This document shows positions 32,800-40,270 of a stretch of DNA of 52,802 nt, in pieces (the stretch's first letter is position 1; every line of letters begins with the position of its first letter). This stretch comes from Candidatus Altimarinota bacterium (lineage in GTDB: Bacteria > Patescibacteriota > Gracilibacteria > UBA4473). The notes beneath the pieces were generated by a model. That model searched no databases. It was not told the DNA's origin and was given only the letters and a program-made list of their open reading frames with translations. The stretch covers positions 1 through 52,802 of the forward strand of contig JAIPGI010000008.1 of the NCBI GenBank assembly GCA_021736215.1, read 5' to 3'. Made by a program: the position numbers and the translations under genes.

Positions 32800-33512
32800 T
32801 GCTTCTTGACTTTTTCCCTTACCACCAGCCACGGGAAGACGATTACAGCATTCACAATTCGTCGCCACCGACGAGGTTGGAGAATCAGTCTCCAGAGCCA
32901 TTCGAGCCCTAATTTTCGCAGAATTTCGGGAGCTCGGAGGGCTTTCCCAGCCCAGAAATCAAACGTCCCACCGACCCCGATTCCAATACGGAGAGAAGAG
33001 ATTTGAGATCCCTTTTCAGCTATCCAGTATTCTTGTTTGGGAGCACCAAAAGCAACTAAAACAATATCAGGATTGGCGTTTTGTACCTCTTCAAAAGTAT
33101 TCACATCTCCATCCAGTGTCCCAACAATTTTTAGTTTTGGAAACATTGAACAAATTTTTTGTTCAACTAATTTCCCAACACCCCATCCCCCCAGTAAAAA
33201 AACAGATTTTCCTAATTTTTCAGCGACCTCGCAGATGATTTCCGCGAGTTCTACGCCGGTGATACGTTCAATTTTTTTTCCATAAAAAAACCTTCCAAGA
33301 ATCGAAATCCCTGCTCCATCACAGATATTTAAACTCGTTTGATTGAGGATGGTTTTGAATTTTGGATTTCGCGAAGTTTCTACTAGAAATTCAGGATTTA
33401 CTGTTGCGATGTGGCAAAAAGTCCCTTGTTGTAATTTTTGAATAAGAATATCTCGAATAGCCTTTTTGGAAATCTGATCGATTCGTACGCCGAGAATTTG
33501 GCAGGATTCCAT
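32796..33512 (-). CDS. WecG/TagA/CpsF-family glycosyltransferase
   Basis: A GT26-type enzyme that adds a UDP-sugar residue (for example ManNAcA or ManNAc) to a lipid-linked precursor of a surface polymer. The 238-residue protein has the family pattern ILGVRIDQISKKAI, ATVNPEFLVETSRN, CDGAGISILGR, RITGVELAEIICE, VFLLGGWGVGKLVEQ, PDIVLVAFGAPKQEYWI, GVGGTFDFWAGKALRAPEILRKLGLEWLWRL (catalytic-domain core and C-terminal membrane-binding helices). Length is typical. A perfect 21-bp inverted repeat (33146-33166) lies inside at LVEQKICSMF. The stop is within a palindromic repeat. Confidence 0.93.
   Translation of the reverse strand: MESCQILGVRIDQISKKAIRDILIQKLQQGTFCHIATVNPEFLVETSRNPKFKTILNQTSLNICDGAGISILGRFFYGKKIERITGVELAEIICEVAEKLGKSVFLLGGWGVGKLVEQKICSMFPKLKIVGTLDGDVNTFEEVQNANPDIVLVAFGAPKQEYWIAEKGSQISSLRIGIGVGGTFDFWAGKALRAPEILRKLGLEWLWRLILQPRRWRRIVNAVIVFPWLVVREKVKKH
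33146..33166. repeat. 21-bp inverted repeat TTGAACA-N7-TGTTCAA, exact
   Basis: Exact arms with spacer AATTTTT, inside the WecG-type gene. Confidence 0.75.
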
Positions 33513-33561
33513 CAGTGTTTAGTATTCAGTATTTAGTATTTTGTATCAAGTATTCATGTCC

Positions 33562-33597
33562 AATCCCGGGTTCTGGGGTTTTTTTGAACCCGGGATT
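33562..33597. repeat. AACCCGGGTT-family palindrome, intergenic
   Basis: AATCCCGGGTTC, 12-base spacer, GAACCCGGGATT, in the 99-base divergent gap between the WecG-type and RNHCP genes. Confidence 0.8.
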
Positions 33598-33611
33598 GAA
33601 GTATGATCTGA

Positions 33612-33929
33612 ATGATGAAGAAATTTACGCATGTCAACGAAGGTTTCCAGTGTGAAGTGTGTGGAGCACTGAATCCGCCAGCGCCTCAAACTTGCAGAAA
33701 TCACTGCAGTGAGTGCTTGTGCTCTAAGCATGTTGACATCAATCCTGGAGACAGGGCTGAAAAATGTGGGGGGATTATGAGACCAATAGAAGTACTGATA
33801 GCGCGAGATGTAATGGATTCAGTGATTTTCCAGTGTGAAAAATGTGGGATCGTTCGACGAAATCGAATTGCTCCTGATGATAATCGTGAAAAACTCTTTG
33901 AAATTATTGAAAGAAAAGCTCATTTGTGA
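33612..33929 (+). CDS. RNHCP-domain protein
   Basis: A 105-residue Cys-rich protein of the RNHCP family, named for the motif seen here as CRNHCSECLCSKHVD. Also present are FQCEVCGALNPP (first CxxC pair), NPGDRAEKCGGIMRPI and FQCEKCGIVRRNRI (last CxxC pair), so two or more zinc-ribbon-like sites. Family function is not established; nucleic-acid binding is a fair guess. It starts MMKK (33612 or 33615). It is divergent from the WecG-type gene and 27 bases ahead of the SLT protein, which has its own promoter. Confidence 0.88.
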   Translation: MMKKFTHVNEGFQCEVCGALNPPAPQTCRNHCSECLCSKHVDINPGDRAEKCGGIMRPIEVLIARDVMDSVIFQCEKCGIVRRNRIAPDDNREKLFEIIERKAHL

Positions 33930-33935
33930 TATAAT
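33925..33935 (+). promoter_or_regulatory. Extended -10 promoter of the SLT protein gene
   Basis: TGTGATATAAT, 22 bases before the ATG at 33957. The same box and spacing as upstream of 29813. Confidence 0.6.
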
Positions 33936-33956
33936 ACAAAGAATTATTATCATTCA

Positions 33957-35186
33957 ATGAATCCAGAAAAATCAGTGAATACGGCTTCTGATAAAGAGAA
34001 AAAAGGGAAAGCTCCTGAGGTAGAGTTGAAAGATCTTCAAAAAGAAGTATCAAATGATGTGGAGGAGGGGAACAAAAAAGAATCAGAGAAGAAAGAAAAT
34101 TGGAAAGAAAAGCTTCTTACTGCCGCCAATAGAATTCTCAAACCACAAGAATATGTGAGTGTAGTTATTGCCAAAAAGGGAGAATATGAAACAGCTTTTG
34201 GAGATTTGGCCGCCGATACTGAAAAAATGCGAAAAAATGAAGAAATGATGCCTTTCCTGGAGGCTCCTCAATCGGCAGTATTTGAATTTGTTCGTACGAA
34301 TCCAGATATGGCATTTCAGTTATTTTTTGAGAAAGCTGAAGGAAAGGAAAATACGTACACTGTTAATTTCCGAGGGGTGAATGAAAATCTTTTAGGATTA
34401 GGGCACTTTGATGCTTTTACAAAAAACTTTCCTTATGCCAAGGTGAACAATACTTTGGGGGGACGTGGAGCAGAACAAGGATTTCATAAACTAGGATATT
34501 TCAATAAAGGAAATTATTTAAGGATTTTTAGTGGAGATATAATTGAAGGATTTTCTTCAGAACAGGTCGCCGAGGAAGAAAAAAATTCACTTAAACCCGT
34601 AGAAATGGATTGGTCCAAATGGAAGGAAGAGGCTGATATTATAAATAATCAGTATCAAAAAAACGTAGAAGTTCAAGAAAAAGATGAACGAGCACTTATA
34701 GAGATGGGAGCAGAGCCACTCAGTGGGAATTCTCTTTTGAATAATCCAGAATTTTCACAAAAATTAAACGAAGTATGTGAGTATTTAGGAGTGTCTCGGA
34801 GCGATATGATTACAGTTATGAAGAAAGAATCAGGAATTAATACTAAAGCTATCAACGGGGATAGTAATGCTACAGGACTTATCCAATTTATGCCTTCTAC
34901 TGCACTGGATTTGGGAACAAGCGTAGCGGAATTAAGAGTTATGTCAGGAGTAGAGCAATTAGATTATGTACAGAAGTATTTCGAGAATTATCGAGGACGA
35001 ATGAGATCGGTTGCCGATTTATATTTAGTGACTTTTTATCCAGTCGCATTGAACAAACCAATGGAATATATAATTGGTTCGGAACGAGGAATGTCCTATG
35101 CAGAAAAGGTTGCACGATTAAATAAAGGAATAAATGGGGGGAGGCTTATTACGAAAGGAGATTTTGTAAGATATGCTGTATCTTAG
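33957..35186 (+). CDS. Protein with C-terminal SLT (lytic transglycosylase-like) domain
   Basis: A 409-residue protein. The first 45 residues are charged and disordered; about 50-230 form an uncharacterised domain (SVFEFVRTNPDMAFQLF..). Residues about 265-370 are an SLT/goose-lysozyme-like domain: VMKKESGINTKAINGDSNATGLIQFMPSTALDLG, with Glu as probable catalytic acid, then YVQKYFENYRGRM and the DLYLVTFYPVAL stretch. No signal peptide is visible, as in phage-type muramidases or proteins exported by other routes. It probably cleaves peptidoglycan glycan strands. Its promoter matches that of the 811-aa protein. Confidence 0.85.
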   Translation: MNPEKSVNTASDKEKKGKAPEVELKDLQKEVSNDVEEGNKKESEKKENWKEKLLTAANRILKPQEYVSVVIAKKGEYETAFGDLAADTEKMRKNEEMMPFLEAPQSAVFEFVRTNPDMAFQLFFEKAEGKENTYTVNFRGVNENLLGLGHFDAFTKNFPYAKVNNTLGGRGAEQGFHKLGYFNKGNYLRIFSGDIIEGFSSEQVAEEEKNSLKPVEMDWSKWKEEADIINNQYQKNVEVQEKDERALIEMGAEPLSGNSLLNNPEFSQKLNEVCEYLGVSRSDMITVMKKESGINTKAINGDSNATGLIQFMPSTALDLGTSVAELRVMSGVEQLDYVQKYFENYRGRMRSVADLYLVTFYPVALNKPMEYIIGSERGMSYAEKVARLNKGINGGRLITKGDFVRYAVS

Positions 35187-35303
35187 AAATTCGGAAAATA
35201 TGAACACAAAATGGCGTCAAGCGGCTTGGGAATTGAGTTTTTTGTATATATATAAATAAAATGTTTCGCTATTTATTGCAACGCTTTTTTGCGTAAAAAG
35301 GCT

Positions 35304-35332
35304 TGCCAAAGGCAAAAAGCAGGCTCTACAAT
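35304..35332 (+). promoter_or_regulatory. Probable HU gene promoter
   Basis: TTGCCA, a 17-base spacer, then TACAAT, followed by a 5' UTR of about 33 nt with a T-rich stretch. Upstream hairpins (CGC..GCG) may end the SLT transcript. Confidence 0.5.
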
Positions 35333-35371
35333 CTGCAATGCTTTTTTTGTAATTCTTAACCCCTATACAAA

Positions 35372-35653
35372 ATGGCTTTATCTAAAGGCGATCTCGTGGC
35401 TTCCGTTGCAAAATCAAGCGGAGGAACAAAGAAGGGTGCAGCTGATGCACTCGAAGCAGTTCTTGGTGCTATCACAAAAGAATTGTCTAAAGGAGGAACT
35501 GTTACCTTAACCGGTTTCGGAACTTTCAAAGTTTCTCACCGAGCTGCTCGAACAGGAGTAAATCCTCAGAATCCTTCTCAGAAAATCAAAATCCCAGCTA
35601 CAAAAGTTCCAACTTTCAAAGCTGGTAAAAACTTAAAAGAAGCTGTTCGATAA
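35372..35653 (+). CDS. HU-family DNA-binding protein
   Basis: A 93-residue nucleoid protein, normal length for HU. It starts MALSKGDLVASVAKSSGGTKKGAADALEAV (helical dimer core), then VTLTGFGTFKVSHRAARTGVNPQNPSQKIKIPATKVPTF (the DNA-binding beta arm with conserved RxGxNPxT-like Pro at the tip) and ends FKAGKNLKEAVR. Binds and bends DNA without strong sequence preference. It is monocistronic, with a promoter at 35304 and a strong terminator after it. Confidence 0.96.
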   Translation: MALSKGDLVASVAKSSGGTKKGAADALEAVLGAITKELSKGGTVTLTGFGTFKVSHRAARTGVNPQNPSQKIKIPATKVPTFKAGKNLKEAVR

Positions 35654-35683
35654 TATCGAATACTTCTCTTTTGAGATGTTTTT

Positions 35684-35712
35684 AAAAACCCTCGCTTTGG
35701 CGAGGGTTTTTT
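35684..35712 (+). terminator. Intrinsic terminator after HU (bidirectional)
   Basis: CCCTCGC-TTTG-GCGAGGG, flanked by AAAAA and TTTTTT. The same hairpin recurs at 36163-36192. Confidence 0.85.
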
Positions 35713-35725
35713 AGTCTATCGCATT

Positions 35726-36090
35726 GTCACCCCAGACTTGTTCTGGGGTCTAACGAAGAATGTCATAGGAAATCACGACTCAAATCTTTCCACTCGGGAT
35801 TTATTTCTCGAATCAAATTCGCTTTCCATTTGCGGGGATAATGTTTTAGTTGTTTCTCTCGAGTTATAGCTACTGAAATATCATCAGTTTCTTCAAAGTA
35901 CATAAGTTGATGACAATTGTATTTTTGGGTAAATCCTGAAATTGTTTTGTTCTTATGCTCGTAGCAACGCCGTAGTAAGTCGTTTGTTACTCCAGTATAA
36001 AAAACAGTCCTCGTTGGATTTGTGAGAATATAAACATAATAAGTCCTTGTCATTCTTTAGGGTTAGATCCCGCAATAAATGTGGGATGAC
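35726..36090. mobile_element. GIY-YIG cassette with terminal inverted palindromes (copy 2)
   Basis: Left end GTCACCCCAGA..TTCTGGGGTC (35726-35750). Right end GATCCCGC..GTGGGATGAC (36066-36090), opposite orientation. A GIY-YIG gene fills the space. About 365 bp. The whole cassette lies between two identical terminator hairpins. Confidence 0.6.
35763..36053 (-). CDS. GIY-YIG endonuclease-like protein, YVYIL subgroup, in a palindrome-bounded cassette
   Basis: A 96-residue single-domain protein, ATG at 36053. TYYVYILTNPTRTVFYTGVTNDLLRRCYEHKN is the GIY-YIG hairpin and helix (YVY..TGV, Arg in LLRR), followed by FTQKYNCHQLMYFEE, AITREKQLKHYPRKWKANLI and INPEWKDL. It is the same subgroup as 29137-29481 and the common small GIY-YIG form of many environmental bacteria. 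The palindromes begin 13 bases beyond each end of the gene. Nuclease activity is expected from the family but not shown. Confidence 0.88.
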   Translation of the reverse strand: MTRTYYVYILTNPTRTVFYTGVTNDLLRRCYEHKNKTISGFTQKYNCHQLMYFEETDDISVAITREKQLKHYPRKWKANLIREINPEWKDLSRDFL

Positions 36091-36162
36091 AGTGTTTTTT
36101 TATATTTTCTAATACTTTTGGGGAAATAACTCGTTAAGGAAAATTTAATATAAAAAATTCTC

Positions 36163-36192
36163 AAAAAACCCTCGCTTTGGCGAGGGTTTTTT
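36163..36192 (-). terminator. Intrinsic terminator, bidirectional, identical to the HU terminator
   Basis: AAAAAA-CCCTCGC-TTTG-GCGAGGG-TTTTTT. It probably serves the minus-strand gene at 36215-37252. Confidence 0.8.
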
Positions 36193-36214
36193 ACGAAATA
36201 TTGATTTGAGTGCT

Positions 36215-37252
36215 TTATCTTTGGTGTTGCGGACGATAAGGTTTTTGGGGAGCACTATTATTTCCACCACCATTTCCGTCGAAATCTTTCGTGAGTTCAT
36301 TCATTTCCTTGAGCAAATCAGCAAATTCATCGTGTTTCTGGCGAAGAGCTATTTTTTCTTGTTTAATTTTCTCGTTCAGATCACCTATTTGATCCTGATA
36401 TTGTTTGATTTTGTCTTTGTGAATTTTTACGTAGGACTCGATTTCAAATTTTACTTGTTTGAGGGTTTGTGCAGGATCATGGGAAGATCTATTTCCAGAT
36501 CCAGACATCGGATTTGTTTTTTCCTTTGAAATGACGGGAATCGAAATTTCTTCTTTTTTTACAATAGGAATTACTGGATTTTTTTCTTTTTCAACCAATG
36601 GAGGAGTGATCGGGTCAAGTCCAGGAGGAGTAATCTGGGAAGGAATCCCAGAAGAACTATTTGTTTTCGGGATAATCGTCCCTTCTGCTACGGGAGAAAA
36701 TACATCATTTTTTTCGATTTTTATTTCACTTTTCTCCAAAGAAGGTTCGAAATATTCTTGTGGGAATACAGGATTTGGAACAGCCGGTGGGGTATGATCT
36801 TTAATCCCTTTTGAAGTCTGAGCTCCTTCTTGAAACGGATTTTTTGTCGGAGTGATAGGAGTTGCCGCAGGAATAACCACTGCTTGAGCCGTGAGACTTC
36901 CATTTCCTGTTGAAAAATTCTCTTTGTTTTTTGTTTCAAAAGAAGGAGGAAATGGACTCGTAGGAGATTCTTTTTCTTGAGGAGGAACAACGTTTTCATG
37001 ACTCGGTTCTTGTATTTTTTCAATAACAGGCTCTGAAGATTGCCCCTCTTCAATCGTAACGGAAGAAGCATCATCGTCATTGCCCGCGGTACTACCAGTA
37101 TTTGAGCTGGCCCCCCCTCCTACAGCGGGAGTTTGTCCATCATCACTTCCTCCTGTAGAGGCATCGTTCTCTGTCAGAACTTCTTGAGTTTTTTTATCCT
37201 CATTATTTGAGGCATCATCATCTCCACCGAGACCGAAATGAAACTTGACCAT
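36215..37252 (-). CDS. Pro/Ser-rich disordered protein with C-terminal coiled coil
   Basis: A 345-residue protein with ATG at 37252. Residues about 10-250 are low-complexity: an acidic Asp/Gly/Ser-rich start (GGDDDASNNED..), then Pro/Thr/Glu/Lys-rich sequence (ITPPGLDPITPPLVEKEKNP). Residues about 260-325 form a heptad-like coiled coil (TLKQVKFEIESYVKIHKDKIKQYQDQIGDLNEKIKQ-type), followed by a short tail. No signal peptide, membrane segment or family recognised. It is probably a scaffold or filament-like protein in the cytoplasm. A strong terminator follows. Confidence 0.65.
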   Translation of the reverse strand: MVKFHFGLGGDDDASNNEDKKTQEVLTENDASTGGSDDGQTPAVGGGASSNTGSTAGNDDDASSVTIEEGQSSEPVIEKIQEPSHENVVPPQEKESPTSPFPPSFETKNKENFSTGNGSLTAQAVVIPAATPITPTKNPFQEGAQTSKGIKDHTPPAVPNPVFPQEYFEPSLEKSEIKIEKNDVFSPVAEGTIIPKTNSSSGIPSQITPPGLDPITPPLVEKEKNPVIPIVKKEEISIPVISKEKTNPMSGSGNRSSHDPAQTLKQVKFEIESYVKIHKDKIKQYQDQIGDLNEKIKQEKIALRQKHDEFADLLKEMNELTKDFDGNGGGNNSAPQKPYRPQHQR

Positions 37253-37347
37253 TTTTACAAAGGGAAAATTTGACTTTTCTTAAATGTTCTCCATACTTTA
37301 CAGGATTTTGAGGAAAAAATCAACCTTTTTGACCATTTTTTAACGTA

Positions 37348-38394
37348 GTGAAACCCTTGGTTAATCGCGTTTCGGAGTTCTCACGAAAAGCTAAGGGAGC
37401 CTTTGATAAGGCGCGTACGCTTGAGGATTTTAAAAATTTTTACGCTGAATTTCTTTCCAAAAAAAGTGAATTAAATGAGTTTCTCAAAGGGATGAAGGAT
37501 CTTTCGGAAGGAGAGAGAAAAAAAATAGGACCACTTATTCAGTCGTTACGAACAGAGTTAACGGAACTTTTTGAACAAAAACAATCACAGTTGGAACAGC
37601 AAGAAATGAACAAGAAACTTGTTGCGGATTGGTTGGATATTACGAAAAGAAGAGAACAATGGAAGGGATCTTTGCATCCTGTTTCTTTGGTACAAAAACG
37701 CATTGAAGAAATATTTACATCAATGGGGTTTGAAGTGGCAGATGGGCCCGAGGTGGAAACAGAATGGCATAACTTTGATGCACTAAATATTCCAGATTCT
37801 CATCCAGCACGTGATATGCAAGACACATTTTGGATTTCTACGGGGCACGAGAAATCGCATCAGAATACCGTTCTCCGGACGCATACTTCATCCGTTCAAA
37901 TTCGAAAAATGATGGCGGATGGGGCACCTGTTCGAATTATTGTTCCAGGACGCGTGTATCGAAACGAAGCGGTTGATATGACCCATGATGCGACTTTTTA
38001 CCAAGTAGAAGGTCTTTTGGTGGACAAAGGCATTTCTTTGGCACACCTCAAAGGCACAGTGCAAACTATGCTTTCGGAGCTTTTCCAAAAAGATATAAAA
38101 ATTCGTTTCAGACCGGGGTATTTTCCATTTGTGGAACCGGGGCTGGAGGTTGATATTTGGTTTGAATTTACAGATAAAGAAGGGAAAAGTCGTGCGATGT
38201 GGTTGGAATTCATGGGAGCGGGAATGGTTCACCCAAATGTATTACGGAATTGCGGCATTGATCCGTCTAAATATTCCGGCTTTGCTTTTGGCTTTGGGCT
38301 GACCAGACTGGCCATGATGAAATACGGCATCGAGGACATTCGTCTTCTTTTCTCTCAAAAGAAAGATTTCTTAAATCAATTTGCTTGCTCATGA
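37348..38394 (+). CDS. pheS: Phenylalanyl-tRNA synthetase alpha subunit
   Basis: Catalytic subunit of the alpha2-beta2 enzyme that charges tRNA-Phe (its tRNA is at 2256). The GTG at 37348 is the best start; 348 residues, normal. N-terminal coiled coil (about 5-95), then the class II core: [52 protein letters not shown]-type stretch, motif 2 [26 protein letters not shown], and motif 3 [22 protein letters not shown]. pheT is not adjacent, unlike the usual pheST operon. The stop overlaps the rpoD start by four bases (ATGA). Confidence 0.96.
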   Translation: MKPLVNRVSEFSRKAKGAFDKARTLEDFKNFYAEFLSKKSELNEFLKGMKDLSEGERKKIGPLIQSLRTELTELFEQKQSQLEQQEMNKKLVADWLDITKRREQWKGSLHPVSLVQKRIEEIFTSMGFEVADGPEVETEWHNFDALNIPDSHPARDMQDTFWISTGHEKSHQNTVLRTHTSSVQIRKMMADGAPVRIIVPGRVYRNEAVDMTHDATFYQVEGLLVDKGISLAHLKGTVQTMLSELFQKDIKIRFRPGYFPFVEPGLEVDIWFEFTDKEGKSRAMWLEFMGAGMVHPNVLRNCGIDPSKYSGFAFGFGLTRLAMMKYGIEDIRLLFSQKKDFLNQFACS

Positions 38395-39614
38395 TGCAGA
38401 AAAAAACAGATCCAGGAATTGGAAAATTTCAACAACGTATAAAAAACTTTCCACCAGAGGTGCAACATCTCATCCAAAAGGGAAAGGAACAAAAGTTTAT
38501 CACCGAACAGGAATTAATGAAGGTGGTTCCCAATATTGAAGAAAACTTATTACTCCTTGATGAACTCTATGAATTATTTCTCGATTTAGGCGTTGAAGTA
38601 ATTGACGTTCGAGAAGAAAAAATATGGCAGGAAAAAATTCAAGACTCACAAGAAGCGGAGGTTGAATTTAAAGAAGGCGATGATCCAGAAGATGGCCCAG
38701 TAAAAATAGAGGTTGTTGGCGAAGAAACAAAAGATACGGATGGAGAGCCAGAAGAAGTGGAAGATGATGAACCCAAAACGGTAGATTTATCAGAAATTTC
38801 CAATGACTCAGTGCGTATGTACCTCAATGAAATCGGGAGAATACCCCTTTTGACTGCTGACGAAGAAGTAGAACTTGCAAAACGTATTGAAATGGGGGAT
38901 TTGTCAGCCAAACAAAAACTTGCAGAATCAAACCTGCGTCTAGTCGTCTCAATTGCCAAGCGTTATATCGGTCGAGGGCTTCCTTTCCTGGATTTAATGC
39001 AAGAGGGAAATTTTGGGCTTTTGCGTGCAGTTGAGAAATTCGATTACCGAAAAGGATTTAAATTTTCGACATATGCTACTTGGTGGATTCGCCAAGCTAT
39101 TACCCGTGCTATTGCTGATCAGGCTCGGACGATCCGTATTCCAGTGCACATGGTCGAAACGATTAATAAATTACGTTATACGCAACGTCGACTCCAACAA
39201 GAGTTCGGTCGAGAGCCACTCCCAGAAGAATTGGCTGCCGAAATGGGAATTGATCTCAAAAAAGTAAATTACATTCTCAAGATTTCTCAAGATATTGTCT
39301 CTTTGGAAGCACCAGTTGGGACAGAAGAAGATTCAAAACTTTCAGATTTTATCGAAGATGAATCGGCGATTTCTCCGTTTGAAACTGCGCACAGAAAAAT
39401 GATTAAAGAAAATATTAATGATTTATTGCAGTATTTGTCAGCTCGAGAACAAAAAATCATAAAAATGAGATTTGGTCTTGAGGATGGAATTCCACACACA
39501 CTTGAAGAAGTCGGTCGAGAGTTTAATGTAACTCGTGAACGTATCCGACAGATTGAAGGGAAGGTATTGGAGAAACTCCGAGACCATCCTATGTCCATTA
39601 AAATAGATTCCTAA
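38391..39614 (+). CDS. rpoD: RNA polymerase primary sigma factor (sigma70/RpoD)
   Basis: A 407-residue sigma factor. The ATG at 38391 overlaps the pheS stop; the TTG at 38385 is less likely. Region 1.1 (about 5-65) is present, followed by an acidic linker (about 85-135). Region 1.2 is [27 protein letters not shown]; region 2 is [41 protein letters not shown] (-10 recognition and melting); region 3 [13 protein letters not shown]; region 4 [29 protein letters not shown] (-35 recognition). This agrees with the consensus-like promoters seen in the window. It is coupled to pheS. Confidence 0.97.
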   Translation: MMQKKTDPGIGKFQQRIKNFPPEVQHLIQKGKEQKFITEQELMKVVPNIEENLLLLDELYELFLDLGVEVIDVREEKIWQEKIQDSQEAEVEFKEGDDPEDGPVKIEVVGEETKDTDGEPEEVEDDEPKTVDLSEISNDSVRMYLNEIGRIPLLTADEEVELAKRIEMGDLSAKQKLAESNLRLVVSIAKRYIGRGLPFLDLMQEGNFGLLRAVEKFDYRKGFKFSTYATWWIRQAITRAIADQARTIRIPVHMVETINKLRYTQRRLQQEFGREPLPEELAAEMGIDLKKVNYILKISQDIVSLEAPVGTEEDSKLSDFIEDESAISPFETAHRKMIKENINDLLQYLSAREQKIIKMRFGLEDGIPHTLEEVGREFNVTRERIRQIEGKVLEKLRDHPMSIKIDS

Positions 39615-39667
39615 AAATTTGATTTTTTCCTCAAAATCCTTACTTTTCCCCCGATCAACTTATTCTC

Positions 39668-40162
39668 ATGACTAAAAAAGATATTCCGGAAACCACAAAA
39701 AAAGTTCTTGTGACCAAAGAAGGTCTTCGAAAACTTGAAGAAGAACAACAATATCTCATTACTGTCCGTCGGAAAGAGGTGTCTGAGCGTTTAGCAGAGG
39801 CTATTTCGTATGGAGATTTATCCGAAAACTCAGAGTATGATGAAGCTAAAAATGAACAAGCTTTTTTGGAACAACGAATCAAGGAGTTGGAAGAACAGAT
39901 TAAGTCTGCTGAAATTATTACCGAAGGGATTTCTGATAAGAAAGGAGTTGTCCAAATAGGATCAACGGTAAAATTGAGAATTGCTGGGGGAGAAGATCAT
40001 GAGTATACAATCGTGGGATCAACAGAAGCAGATCCCATGATGCACAAAATCTCGAATGAATCTCCAGTGGGAGAAGCTATTTTGGGGAAAAAAGTAAAAG
40101 ATAAAGTAAAAGTAAAAGCTCCTGGAGGAAGTTTTGAATATGAAATTTTAAAAATATCATAA
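39668..40162 (+). CDS. greA: Transcription elongation factor GreA
   Basis: Rescues backtracked RNA polymerase by stimulating RNA cleavage. The 164-residue protein has the N-terminal antiparallel coiled coil with the catalytic acidic tip GDLSENSEYDEAKNEQ (about 56-71) and the C-terminal FKBP-like globular domain (VQIGSTVKLRI, SNESPVGEAILGKKVKD, VKAPGGSFEYEIL). Length is standard. It starts 53 bases after rpoD on the same strand, so both may be cotranscribed. Confidence 0.97.
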   Translation: MTKKDIPETTKKVLVTKEGLRKLEEEQQYLITVRRKEVSERLAEAISYGDLSENSEYDEAKNEQAFLEQRIKELEEQIKSAEIITEGISDKKGVVQIGSTVKLRIAGGEDHEYTIVGSTEADPMMHKISNESPVGEAILGKKVKDKVKVKAPGGSFEYEILKIS

Positions 40163-40270
40163 ATTTATTTCCGGAAGCACCTTTTTTGTGAAATATTTTT
40201 TATGAGGATGAGTTGTAACAGAGTTCTCCTCGATTTTTAAAATCGTATTTTTGAGAGTACAATAACGCAG

